A stretch of 28,890 bases of DNA, from the NCBI GenBank assembly GCA_002343545.1, contig DDRA01000158.1, positions 715-29,604 of the forward strand, given 5' to 3'. Below are positions 1 to 7,750 of the stretch, one piece after another (positions within the stretch are counted from its first letter, which is position 1; each line of letters starts with the position of its first letter). The notes under the pieces are model-generated. The model did no database searches and was not told the DNA's origin. It saw only the letters and a program-made list of their open reading frames with translations. A program made the position numbers and the translations under genes. Source of the DNA: Bacteriovoracaceae bacterium UBA2428. GTDB lineage: Bacteria; Bdellovibrionota; UBA2428.

Positions 1-1072
1 CTTGCACCCACTCGAAGTAGGAGACGGTCACGCCGCCGGCGTTCGCGAGAACGTCGGGGATGACGAAGATGCCGCGCTCGAAGAGAATCGCGTCGGCTTC
101 GTCGGTCGTGGGACCGTTCGCGCCTTCGGCGATGATCTTGGCTTGGATCTTGCCCGCGTTCTTGCCGGTGATCTGGCCTTCGAGGGCCGCCGGGATGAGG
201 ATGTCGCAAGGAAGCTCGAGCAAGCCGTCGTTCGAGACGGGTTGCGCGTCGGGGTAACCCTTGAGGAGCTTGTTCTTGACGATCCACGTGTTCACGTCGT
301 CAAGGTTGAGGCCCTTCTCGTTGTAGATGCCGCCGCTGACGTCGGAGATGCCGACGACCTTGCAACCGATCTTCGAGATCTTGCGCGCGGCCGCCGAGCC
401 CACGTTGCCGTAGCCCTGGATGACGACGCGGATGTTCTCGTCGAGGTTCATGTTGAGGTGCTTGGCGGCTTCGATGAGGCAGTACACGACGCCGCGGCCG
501 GTGGCTTCTTCGCGGCCGAGCGATCCGCCGATCTCGATCGGCTTGCCCGTGACGACGCCCGGGATCGCGTATCCGTGGATCTGCGAGTAGGTGTCCATGA
601 GCCAGGCCATCGTCTGCGCGTTCGTGCCGACGTCCGGAGCGGGGATGTCCTTGTCGGGACCGATGTATTGGATGAGTTCCGTCGTGTAGCGACGGGTCAT
701 GCGCTGGAGTTCGCCGCGCGAAAGCTTGGAGGGGTCGACGCGGATGCCGCCCTTGGCGCCGCCGAGCGGAAGGCCCATGAGCGAGCACTTGAAGGTCATG
801 AGCATCGCGAGACCGGCCACTTCGGAGAGACTCACGTCGTGGTGGTAACGGATGCCGCCCTTCGCGGGCCCGAGCGACATGTTGTGGTGCACCCGGTAGC
901 CTTCGAAGACTTCGATGTGACCGTCGTCCATGCGGACCGGGACGCTCACGATGAGCGCGCGCTTCGGCGTGTGAAGGCGACGCAACACGTTCGGATCGAG
1001 ATTGATCATCGTGGCGGCGCGATCGAGTTGTTTAACGGCGTTCTGGAAAAGCGGACTTTGTTCCCAAATCAT
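1..1072 (-). CDS. gdhA: Glu/Leu/Phe/Val dehydrogenase, glutamate dehydrogenase type (3' end off window)
   Basis: This enzyme would interconvert glutamate with 2-oxoglutarate and ammonium using NAD(P) in the cytoplasm. The visible 357 codons begin MIWEQSPLFQNAV. They contain the substrate-binding GPAKGGIRYH at about residues 68-77, the catalytic-lysine motif PLGGAKGGIRVDP (Lys107), the conserved PAPDVGTNAQTMAW, and the Rossmann nucleotide-binding GYGNVGSAAA near residue 220. The frame is still open at base 1, ending in NAGGVTVSYFEWVQ. About 50-60 residues are therefore missing compared with the usual length of about 415. The start chosen is the ATG at 1072. No strong ribosome binding site is visible before it. 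It is divergent from the YqgE-like gene at 1202, and a dyad (1114-1131, CCTCCC/GGGAGG) lies in the shared leader. The family is secure; NAD or NADP preference cannot be read from the sequence. Confidence 0.95.
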   Translation of the reverse strand, partial: MIWEQSPLFQNAVKQLDRAATMINLDPNVLRRLHTPKRALIVSVPVRMDDGHIEVFEGYRVHHNMSLGPAKGGIRYHHDVSLSEVAGLAMLMTFKCSLMGLPLGGAKGGIRVDPSKLSRGELQRMTRRYTTELIQYIGPDKDIPAPDVGTNAQTMAWLMDTYSQIHGYAIPGVVTGKPIEIGGSLGREEATGRGVVYCLIEAAKHLNMNLDENIRVVIQGYGNVGSAAARKISKIGCKVVGISDVSGGIYNEKGLNLDDVNTWIVKNKLLKGYPDAQPVSNDGLLELPCDILIPAALEGQITGKNAGKIQAKIIAEGANGPTTDEADAILFERGIFVIPDVLANAGGVTVSYFEWVQ

Positions 1073-1201
1073 AGGTACAGGATATAAAACCTAAGTGAGG
1101 ATTGAATCCAGGCCCTCCCCCGGGTGGGAGGCGAGGGAAATCGAAGATGGCTCGGGGCGTCAGTTTTCGTTCGAGTCGGGGCCTGCTAGAGTCCCCTTCC
1201 G

Positions 1202-1801
1202 ATGGATCTGAACGCGCCTTATTTTCTTTGCGCCATGCCGAAGATGGATGACGAGCAATTCCGGACCTCGGTCGTCCTCGTGGCGGCCCACGACGAAGAC
1301 GGAGCTTTTGGGCTCATCTTGAACATGCCGGTCGTCGACGAAGAGGCCAAGCAGGCCCAGATGACGGCCGAGGTGAAGGACATGACGGGCGCGATTCTCC
1401 TCTCCGTCACGGAAGACCTTTTTCTCGGCGGCCCGGTCGAGGCCGAGGCGATCTTCGCCCTGCACGACATGCCGGCGCTCGGCACGGAAGATTCCCGGAT
1501 CGAGGACGACCTTTATCTCGAAACGGATCCCGAGGTTTTCCAGAAGATCCTGGGGGCCGACGGCCAGAGCGAGAAGCGGCGTTTTTTCTTGGGATGTTCG
1601 CAGTGGGAAGCCGGTCAGTTGGAATCCGAGATTCGCCAGGGGGCGTGGATGCCGTTGCCTTGCGATCGCCGCGTTCTCTTCGAGGAGCGGCCGGCGACCG
1701 AAGCGGAGTCCGTGGAAGTCTGGAAACAGGTCCTCCGCCGTGGCGGAGTGGACCCGCTGACCCTAATGGGACAGGGGGGATCGGATTCCGGTCCGAACTA
1801 A
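1202..1801 (+). CDS. YqgE/AlgH family protein (UPF0301/DUF179)
   Basis: This is a 199-residue cytoplasmic protein of the YqgE/AlgH family, whose biochemical role is not established. Diagnostic signatures are present in order: an N-terminal FLCAMPKMDDEQFRTSVVLV, GAFGLILNMP at about residues 36-45, the central FLGGPVEAEAIFALH, and FFLGCSQWEAGQLESEIRQG near residues 128-147. The length fits the family (about 185-200). The last 20 residues (LTLMGQGGSDSGPN) are not part of the conserved fold. The ATG at 1202 starts directly at the conserved N-terminus. No Shine-Dalgarno sequence is evident upstream. Its last 39 bases overlap the end of a small gene on the opposite strand. Confidence 0.93.
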   Translation: MDLNAPYFLCAMPKMDDEQFRTSVVLVAAHDEDGAFGLILNMPVVDEEAKQAQMTAEVKDMTGAILLSVTEDLFLGGPVEAEAIFALHDMPALGTEDSRIEDDLYLETDPEVFQKILGADGQSEKRRFFLGCSQWEAGQLESEIRQGAWMPLPCDRRVLFEERPATEAESVEVWKQVLRRGGVDPLTLMGQGGSDSGPN

Positions 1802-1999
1802 GGCCGCTTTCGAGGGGCGCTCGGAGAATCCGGGCTTCGCCGCCCACAGGGAGCGGACCCCCCGGAAGAGCTTCGCTTCGTAGGCGCTCCACTCGTTCAT
1901 CCAGCGCAGGATCTTGCTTTGCGCGAAGCTATCCGCTTCGAGTCGATCCCAGAAACTCCGGAATTCCGTCTCCATCGTGGTCTCTTTGAGTGGGTCCAT
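1763..1999 (-). CDS. Small hypothetical protein, 78 residues
   Basis: I do not recognise this protein. The ATG at 1999 is preceded by AAGGAGG with a six-base spacer, one of the best ribosome binding sites in the window, which is the main reason to call the gene. The product starts MDPLKETTMETEFRSFWDRL. It has a helical, charged and aromatic-rich first half (WDRL, WMNEWSAYEAKLF) and a basic, Gly/Ser/Pro-containing tail. There is no signal peptide or membrane segment. Its 3' end overlaps the YqgE-like gene tail to tail by 39 bp. It is divergent from the TIGR02147 regulator, so its 5' side adjoins the operator region at 2077-2141. Confidence 0.5.
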   Translation of the reverse strand: MDPLKETTMETEFRSFWDRLEADSFAQSKILRWMNEWSAYEAKLFRGVRSLWAAKPGFSERPSKAALVRTGIRSPLSH

Positions 2000-2076
2000 G
2001 CGCGGCCTCCTTGCCGTGGGTCGGTCCGCGCCGACGTTCCCCATTCTAATTCGCGCGGGGACGTCGGGGAAGCATG

Positions 2077-2141
2077 TCGGAACATTGTGTTCCGATGTAT
2101 AAAGCGGGACACAATGTTCCGAAGGCTGCCTCCTTCGGAAC
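2077..2141 (+). promoter_or_regulatory. Paired operator-like dyads around a -10-like box upstream of the TIGR02147 regulator
   Basis: CGGAACATTGTGTTCCG (2078-2094) is itself a near-perfect palindrome (GGAACA-TTG-TGTTCC). A second copy lies in inverted orientation at 2105-2121, matching at 16 of 17 positions, so 2077-2089 and 2110-2122 form a perfect 13-bp inverted repeat. TATAAA (2098-2103) sits between the sites. A further perfect 10-bp hairpin, GTTCCGAAGG/CCTTCGGAAC, spans 2116-2141 and shares bases with the second site. No convincing -35 box is seen. The layout fits two dimers of a repressor or activator flanking a promoter; the binding protein is unknown. Confidence 0.6.
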
Positions 2142-2185
2142 GCTTCGCCTTGACCGACCTAAGTTGGAATCGAAGGATGGGGCCG

Positions 2186-3007
2186 ATGGACGCCAAGTTG
2201 AGTTGTCGCGGATTGCTTTTGCAGGAACTCGAAGGCCGAAAGGCGCGCAATCCCGCCTATTCGTTGCGGGCCTTCTCGCGCGACCTGCGCGTGAGCCTCA
2301 CCGCGCTCTCGGACGTGCTGAACCAGAAGCGCCACCTCTCGCGCCGGAACTTGGAGCGTCTCATCGAGGGACTCGCGTTGTCGCCCGAGCAGGCGATGCG
2401 CTTGCGCGACGAGGCCCGCGTCGCGCTCTCGCGCGCGAAGCGCGACGAAGTCGAGAAGATCGAACAGCAAGACCGCGTCCTCGTGGAAGAGGACTCCTTT
2501 CGTCTGACCTCGGAATGGTATTACCCAGCCATCTTCGCGCTCTCCCGCATGCGCTCGGCCCGCGCGGACGCCCAGTGGATCGCCGAGCGCCTGGGCTTGC
2601 GCCCCGAAGTCGCCCGGCAGGCGCTGGAGCGTCTCGTGCGCATGGGACTCGTGAAGAGCCTGAACGGCAAGCTGAGTCTCGTCGCCCCGCACCTTTCCAC
2701 TTCGCGGGACGTCCCGTCCGTCGCGATTCGCCGCCACCACCTCGGAAATCTCGAGCTCGCGGAACGCTCGCTGCTCGAGGACCCTTTGTCCCGTCGCGAG
2801 TTCAGCTCCATCACCTTCCCGGTGAATCCCGCGAAGTTGCGCAAGGCCAAGGACCTCCTGATGAAGGCGAAGCGCCAGGTCGCGGCGCTGCTGAACGACG
2901 ACGATGCGACGGACGTCTACACCTTGTCCTTTCAACTTTTCCCGTTGACCCGGGGCGAGGGGACGGCCAATCCGTTGCCGGACGCTTCCGGAAAAAAGGA
3001 AATCTGA
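2186..3007 (+). CDS. TIGR02147 family (DUF4423) putative transcriptional regulator, cassette 1
   Basis: This is a cytoplasmic DNA-binding-type protein of 273 residues. The N-terminal part carries the family hallmark: ELEGRKARNPAYSLRAFSRD followed by the helix-turn-helix-like LTALSDVLNQKRHLSRRNLE and an acidic-basic linker. A second, winged-helix-like segment reads QWIAERLGLRPEVARQALE then RLVRMGLVKSLNGKLSL. The C-terminus has the family pattern RREFSSITFPVNPAKLRKAK. The frame is open from 1919, but I chose the ATG at 2186: GAAGGA lies about 8 bases upstream and the protein then matches the second family member at 8635 in length (275). The next gene starts one base after its stop, so it is almost certainly co-transcribed with that exported protein. 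The paired dyads at 2077-2141 probably control it. Confidence 0.85.
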   Translation: MDAKLSCRGLLLQELEGRKARNPAYSLRAFSRDLRVSLTALSDVLNQKRHLSRRNLERLIEGLALSPEQAMRLRDEARVALSRAKRDEVEKIEQQDRVLVEEDSFRLTSEWYYPAIFALSRMRSARADAQWIAERLGLRPEVARQALERLVRMGLVKSLNGKLSLVAPHLSTSRDVPSVAIRRHHLGNLELAERSLLEDPLSRREFSSITFPVNPAKLRKAKDLLMKAKRQVAALLNDDDATDVYTLSFQLFPLTRGEGTANPLPDASGKKEI

Positions 3008-3008
3008 G

Positions 3009-4019
3009 ATGTCTCGATTCGAAGTCCGCACCCTCATCGCGCTCCCCCTCCTGCTCGCTTCCGCGGGCTTCGCGGCCGGCGGCGGCGACTGGGAAGTGAA
3101 CAACGGCGGCAGCCTGACCTCGCGGACCGTGCAGACGGCTTATTACAAGATCGACGCCCTTGGGCGCGCTTGCCTCGGGAGCGACGCCTGCCGCCTGACC
3201 GCGAAAGAACGCGAGCTGCTCGGGCGCATCGTCGCCTCGATGAACGAGGAGTACCGCCTTCAGCCCGCCATTCGCTTCGAGTCCGAACGCAAGCGCCCAG
3301 GATTCTTCCTTATCGACGGCGAAGTAAAGGCGGCCAAGACGGGTGGGCAGGTCGGGGCGCCGATCTTCTTCAACTCGGACATGCTCTACGTCCGCAACTT
3401 CCACGGCCAGGTCGAGGCGATCAGCTTCGGCGACGCCGTCGCCCAGATCCTCCACGAGCTCGGCCATCACCACGGCGATCACTCGCACGGGGAGCTCGAC
3501 GTGCTCGGCGCCAAGGTGGCCCTGGGCACGAGCTCGCTCCTCGTGAATTCCCCGATCCTGCCGAACTCGCGGGCGGTGAACCTGCAGATCCTCAACGGCG
3601 TGAGCGAGTCCGACTTTCCGGGCGTTTACCTTCAGATCTACGACGACGCCTTCGATCTGAGCGCGGTCGTGCGCGAGAACGTGCGTTGCCCGGTCCTGAC
3701 CGTTCCGGCCCTCGTCCGGCGGGTGCCCGACTTCGACATCTGGGCTCCCAAGGCCACGGGCGCGAAGTTCCACAACGTGCGTTGGGAAGGCTTCGAGGAA
3801 AAGAAGAACGAGGCGAACTTCGAGGTCGCCTTCAACGTCTCGGCCCGTTGCCATCCCAAACAAGTGGCCGTCTGGCAGCGGGAATCGAACGTCAAGATCC
3901 GCTTCAAGGTCGTCCGCGACCCGAACGCGGCCAAAGGTTGGTCACTCGACCGCAAGATCGAAGTGAAGCAGTACCGCGAGCACTGGCTGAAGATCTTCTC
4001 CCTCCCGCTCTTCTTTTGA
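3009..4019 (+). CDS. Exported protein with an HExxH zinc-protease-like motif, cassette 1
   Basis: This 336-residue protein has a Sec signal peptide (MSRFEVRTLIALPLLLASAGFA, cleavage near residue 22). The mature N-terminus is Gly/Asn rich, including WEVNNGGS. At residues 149-160 it has HELGHHHGDHSH followed by GELD, an HExxH zinc site with extra histidines. It resembles the metzincin pattern HExxHxxGxxH, but the third histidine is displaced by one position. The rest is not recognised; it contains a few cysteines and beta-rich segments. The ATG follows the regulator stop by one base and has AAGGAA upstream. The protein is probably periplasmic or secreted and possibly hydrolytic. Protease activity is inferred from one motif only. 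Confidence 0.75.
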   Translation: MSRFEVRTLIALPLLLASAGFAAGGGDWEVNNGGSLTSRTVQTAYYKIDALGRACLGSDACRLTAKERELLGRIVASMNEEYRLQPAIRFESERKRPGFFLIDGEVKAAKTGGQVGAPIFFNSDMLYVRNFHGQVEAISFGDAVAQILHELGHHHGDHSHGELDVLGAKVALGTSSLLVNSPILPNSRAVNLQILNGVSESDFPGVYLQIYDDAFDLSAVVRENVRCPVLTVPALVRRVPDFDIWAPKATGAKFHNVRWEGFEEKKNEANFEVAFNVSARCHPKQVAVWQRESNVKIRFKVVRDPNAAKGWSLDRKIEVKQYREHWLKIFSLPLFF

Positions 4020-4156
4020 CTGGCTCCGCGACCGGCCCCGAAGGCCTTATGCGATAAACGCCTCCCCTGGACAAAAGTCGGGCGATTCCGTCCGGCCCCC
4101 CTTACGCGGCGCGCCCCCTTTATGGGAAACCCTTCTCACCCAAGGAGGATCCCGAA

Positions 4157-7100
4157 ATGAGAAGCGCAGATCGTTGGAAGAATCGGATGCTGGCCGGATT
4201 GGCGTTTGGACTCGCGAGTCCCGCCACCTTGACGCTCGTGAGCGTGTTGCCCCAACGGGCCGTGGCCCAGATCCCCGACGATATCGACTTCCAGAAGTAC
4301 TGGCAGATCCACCTTCGCGATAAGTCCGTTTCGGACGAGCTGCGTTCGACGGCCAATTCGGCCCGCGCGAACCGCGACGCCTGGATCGCCGCCGTCCGCG
4401 ACAACCAGAACTCCCAGTCGACGAACCGCTCCCGTCGTTCCTCGAACGTTTCGGAAGCCAACGACCTCGAATCGGAACGCCCGTCGGTGCTTGCCGAGGC
4501 GAACCGCCTTGAGCGCGAGCGCGTCGCCCTCGAGTCCGAGGTCTCCGACCTCGGCCGTCGTCTGAGCTGGCTGCGTAGCGAGCAGCAGAACGCGGACCGC
4601 GCCCTTCGCGTGGCCGAGTCGAACTACTCAACCGCCGTCTCCCGCAAGCAATCGGCCGATCGCGCCCTCGCCGAAAGCGAGAAGAAGCTCGCCCGTCTGC
4701 GCGACGACCTCGCCCAGATCCAGAAACGCCTCGCGAGCGCACGCGACGAAGTCGCGCGCCTCGACCAGGAGCTCGCTTCGCTGCCCAACCAGGTCCAGCA
4801 ACTGCGCGGCCAGGCGGAGCGCGAGCGCGGCAACCTGCGCGACGCCCGCGAGCAGCAGCGTTCGGCCAAGGCCGAGCTCGACGCCCTCGAGCCCCAGCTC
4901 CGCGCCGAGCGGGAGAAGCTTCGCGCCGCCCGCCAGGCCAACCAACAGGCGAAGGCCGAGGTCGAGCGCCTCGAGCCGGAAGTCGAACGCCTGCGCGGCG
5001 AGAAGCAGCAGCTCGCCGCCCAGATCGACCAGGCCCAGGCCCAGCGCGACCGCGCCGAAAAGCAAGTCGAGCGCTTGACCGGCGAAGTCGCCGAGACCCA
5101 GGCCGAGATCGCCCGCCTCGAAGGCGAAGAAGCGAGCCCGGAGCGCGATCGCAAGCTCGCGCGCGCGCAGCAGCAGCTTTCGAACCAGCAGCAACGCCTG
5201 AGCGCGGCTTCGTCCGAATTCGACAACGCCAAGCGCGAGATCGGCGTGCTCCGCGACCGTCGTCAGGCCGTGGACGCCCGCCTCGATCCCGCCGTCGCGC
5301 AGCTGCATTCCGCGCGCCAACGCTTCGAAGGCACGAAGGGGGACGTCGACTCCGCCCAGGCGAGCGTGGCGAGCCTCGAGGCCCGCGTCGCTCCCCTCGA
5401 GCAGCGCTTCCGCGCGGCGCAGGCCCGCGTCGACACCTTGCTCGCGAGCGTGACCCAGCTCGAGAGCGAACTCGCGGCCAAGGAGCGTCGTCTCTCCGAG
5501 GTGCAGTCCCAGCGCGGCAACCTCGCTTCCGAAATCTCGACGCTCGAGAACCGCGTGCGCGGGACCGACGACGAAATCCGCGCGGAACTCCGTCGACTCG
5601 ACGAGGCCCAATCGCTCGTGCGTCGCATGAACTCCGAACTGACGACGGCGAGCGTCGAGCTCGACCGCCGTCGCGGTGACCTCAACCGCATCGACCAGGA
5701 CGTGAGCGCGATCGAATGGCGCTACCGCGAGACCGACAGCCGTCGCGTGGACACGATCAACCGCCTCAACGCCCGCCTCGATCGCCTCGAGTACATCGAC
5801 GGCCGGCTCTCCGATATCGCCCAGGAAAACCCGCGTCTCGACTCGGAGTACTCGAAGCTCGTCGCGGCGCTGCCCGGCCTGGTCACGAACCGGGATAACG
5901 CGATCGCGGACTACGACGCCAAGGAAGCCCGCGCCCGCGCGGCCGAAGCGACCACGGCGGCGAGCCTCGCGAAGTACCGCGAGATCCGCCAGACCTACGA
6001 CAACCGCCTCGCGGCGGCCGTCGCCAAGGGGCGCGGTCAGGGCTTGCCGATCGGCCAGGCCGAAGGCACTCCGGCGGGTACCGCCGCCGGTCGCGCCCAG
6101 GGCACGGCCGAAGGCACGCGCGACGGAACCGCGGAAGGCCGCGCCTGGGGTCAAGCCCAGGGCGTCACCGACGGTCGCGCCAAGGGCGACATCGACGGCT
6201 ACGCGCACGGGCGCAACCTGCCGGCGAACTTCGAAGCCGGCCGCGTGGAAGGTTACGCGCAGGGTATGCGCGACGCCGAAGCGCAGGCGCTGCGCGAAGA
6301 CTACCCGGCCGCCCGCGCCGCCCGCCGCAAGGAAATCTTTGCGAACGTCCCGACCCGCGTCGTCGAGTTCGACGCCAAGGGCACCTCGACGCTCGCGCTG
6401 AACCTCGACGCTCGCTCCACGATGATGAACGCCCGCACGCTGGGCAACGAGTTCTCGACGCTTTCGGGCGGCGAGCTGCGGCCCATCCCGGGCGGCCTCA
6501 TGGCGGCCTTCGGCGTCGATGTCGGTCGCGCGGATTGCAACCTGGGCTACGTGGACTTCGTGAAGGCGTGCCAAGAGGCCTTCTCGAAGGCCTACGACGA
6601 GACCTACGCGTCGTCCTACTCCGTCGCCCACCGCGACGCGCGCGCGATCGCTTACCGCGACTCGAAGGCCGAGGCCTTCGAGCAGCATAAGATGGATCTC
6701 TACCAGGCGAACTACGACGCGGCCTACGCGGCGGCTTACGCCACTGCGGATCTGCGCGGCGCCGCCGACGCGAAAGCCGAAGGCTACGCGACCGGCAAGA
6801 AGACCGGTTACGCCGAGCGCCTGCCCTCGGCCCGCTCGGAAGCGAGCGCCAAGGGCCTCGCCGACGAGAACGCGCACTTCGACGCGAACGCCGTGCTCCA
6901 GCTGCTCAACGCCGCGGTCGTGAAGACCTCGGGTTCCGGGTCGCTGTCGGCCGGCGACGCCTTCAGCGTGCAGGTCGACCTCGCGAACTTCGGCGGCGTC
7001 GCCGCCGCCAAGGGCAAGGTCAAGATCCAGGTCGTGCCGGCGACGGACAACGTCTCGGTCGAGACGGGCGTCATCTCTCTCATGGCGCTGCCGGGCGAGA

Positions 7101-7600
7101 CCCTCTCGAGGGTCAAGCGCGTCGCGCTCGGCCGGATCAACACGACGACCGGCGCGGAATCCGTCAAGCTGAAGGTCATCGCGACGATGCCGGACGGATC
7201 CAAGCAGGAGAAGATCGTCACGGTCCAGACCAAGCTCCATATCTTCGCCGGCATGCAGCTCGAGCTGAACATGAAGCCGTGGATCAACCAAGGGATCTTC
7301 GCGCCGAAGGCCCACGTCGTGAAGGTGCAGGTCAAGAACCCGCGCTCCTTCGCCTCGACGAAGGGTTTCAACGTGAGCCTCGAGCTGCCCAAGCTCAACG
7401 GCGTCGTGATCGAAGCCGGCCAAGTGACGACCTCGGCCCTGGGCGCCGGCGCCTCGACGACGGTCGAGCTCCGCTACAAGCTCACCGATCGCGAGCTCGG
7501 CAAGAACGGCCGTAAACTCCCGCTCAAGGTCAAGATCATGTACGACGGCAAGCTCTCGGTCGAACAAACGGTCGAGATCCAGCCCTTCAACGGACTCTAG
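4157..7600 (+). CDS. Large exported coiled-coil protein with a 16-step GxxxG tract and C-terminal beta domain
   Basis: This 1147-residue protein has no family assignment. Residues 1-37 form a signal peptide ending PQRAVA before Q38. Residues of about 105-615 are a long Arg/Glu/Leu/Ala-rich coiled coil with heptad-like spacing, superficially like SMC proteins but without ATPase heads. From Gly625 to Gly685, glycine falls at every fourth residue 16 times in a row (GLPIGQAEGTPAG and onward), with more GxxxG steps soon after. A Tyr/Ala-rich segment holds the only two cysteines seen (794 and 805), followed by another short G-every-four stretch. From about residue 925 to the end is a Val/Lys-rich beta domain resembling CARDB or Ig-like modules. 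The start has AAGGAGG eight bases upstream. Two intrinsic terminators follow. It is probably a periplasmic or surface structural protein. Confidence 0.85.
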   Translation: MRSADRWKNRMLAGLAFGLASPATLTLVSVLPQRAVAQIPDDIDFQKYWQIHLRDKSVSDELRSTANSARANRDAWIAAVRDNQNSQSTNRSRRSSNVSEANDLESERPSVLAEANRLERERVALESEVSDLGRRLSWLRSEQQNADRALRVAESNYSTAVSRKQSADRALAESEKKLARLRDDLAQIQKRLASARDEVARLDQELASLPNQVQQLRGQAERERGNLRDAREQQRSAKAELDALEPQLRAEREKLRAARQANQQAKAEVERLEPEVERLRGEKQQLAAQIDQAQAQRDRAEKQVERLTGEVAETQAEIARLEGEEASPERDRKLARAQQQLSNQQQRLSAASSEFDNAKREIGVLRDRRQAVDARLDPAVAQLHSARQRFEGTKGDVDSAQASVASLEARVAPLEQRFRAAQARVDTLLASVTQLESELAAKERRLSEVQSQRGNLASEISTLENRVRGTDDEIRAELRRLDEAQSLVRRMNSELTTASVELDRRRGDLNRIDQDVSAIEWRYRETDSRRVDTINRLNARLDRLEYIDGRLSDIAQENPRLDSEYSKLVAALPGLVTNRDNAIADYDAKEARARAAEATTAASLAKYREIRQTYDNRLAAAVAKGRGQGLPIGQAEGTPAGTAAGRAQGTAEGTRDGTAEGRAWGQAQGVTDGRAKGDIDGYAHGRNLPANFEAGRVEGYAQGMRDAEAQALREDYPAARAARRKEIFANVPTRVVEFDAKGTSTLALNLDARSTMMNARTLGNEFSTLSGGELRPIPGGLMAAFGVDVGRADCNLGYVDFVKACQEAFSKAYDETYASSYSVAHRDARAIAYRDSKAEAFEQHKMDLYQANYDAAYAAAYATADLRGAADAKAEGYATGKKTGYAERLPSARSEASAKGLADENAHFDANAVLQLLNAAVVKTSGSGSLSAGDAFSVQVDLANFGGVAAAKGKVKIQVVPATDNVSVETGVISLMALPGETLSRVKRVALGRINTTTGAESVKLKVIATMPDGSKQEKIVTVQTKLHIFAGMQLELNMKPWINQGIFAPKAHVVKVQVKNPRSFASTKGFNVSLELPKLNGVVIEAGQVTTSALGAGASTTVELRYKLTDRELGKNGRKLPLKVKIMYDGKLSVEQTVEIQPFNGL

Positions 7601-7608
7601 GTTCTTCG

Positions 7609-7625
7609 CCCCTCGCGGGGTTTTT
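7609..7625 (+). terminator. Short intrinsic terminator after the coiled-coil gene
   Basis: CCCC-TCGC-GGGG is followed at once by TTTTT, eight bases after the stop codon at 7600. The stem is only four G-C pairs, so the stronger hairpin just downstream may do most of the termination. Confidence 0.55.
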
Positions 7626-7635
7626 CGATGGGGAA

Positions 7636-7673
7636 GGCGTCGTGGTCGCGAGACCGCGGCGCCTTTTCTTTTT
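7636..7673 (+). terminator. Strong intrinsic terminator
   Basis: GGCGTCGTGG pairs with CCGCGGCGCC (ten pairs, two of them G-U) around an eight-base loop, followed by TTTTCTTTTT. It ends transcription of the coiled-coil gene. It also argues that the next gene does not start upstream of this point. Confidence 0.85.
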
Positions 7674-7750
7674 GGGGTGTCGAAGCTTTGGACGTACGGG
7701 CCCCTCTTTGCGCTTGGTCGCCGTTCCCCCGATCGCTAGATTCGGGGCCG

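Noticed and set aside
1114..1131. CCTCCC/GGGAGG dyad as a terminator
   Set aside because: It lies between two divergent gene starts and has no T-run on either side; at most it is leader structure.
2078..2094. GGAACATTGTGTTCC as a LexA (SOS) box
   Set aside because: It has GAAC-N5-GTTC rather than the N4 spacing of Gram-positive boxes, does not match the TTAC-N3-GTAA site reported for Bdellovibrio, and no SOS gene is adjacent.
4460..6010. Reading the coiled-coil protein as an SMC or Rad50-type chromosome protein
   Set aside because: There are no Walker A or B motifs or hinge, and the protein begins with a signal peptide.
4628..7567. Open frame of 979 codons on the minus strand opposite the coiled-coil gene
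   Set aside because: It is the mirror of a GC-rich, strongly codon-biased gene. The product is a Leu/Val/Arg/Gly-rich run without motifs, and the plus strand has a ribosome binding site, signal peptide and terminators.
7628..7750. Upstream extension of the gene at 7751
   Set aside because: It crosses a strong intrinsic terminator, and the ATG at 7751 opens a proper signal peptide.
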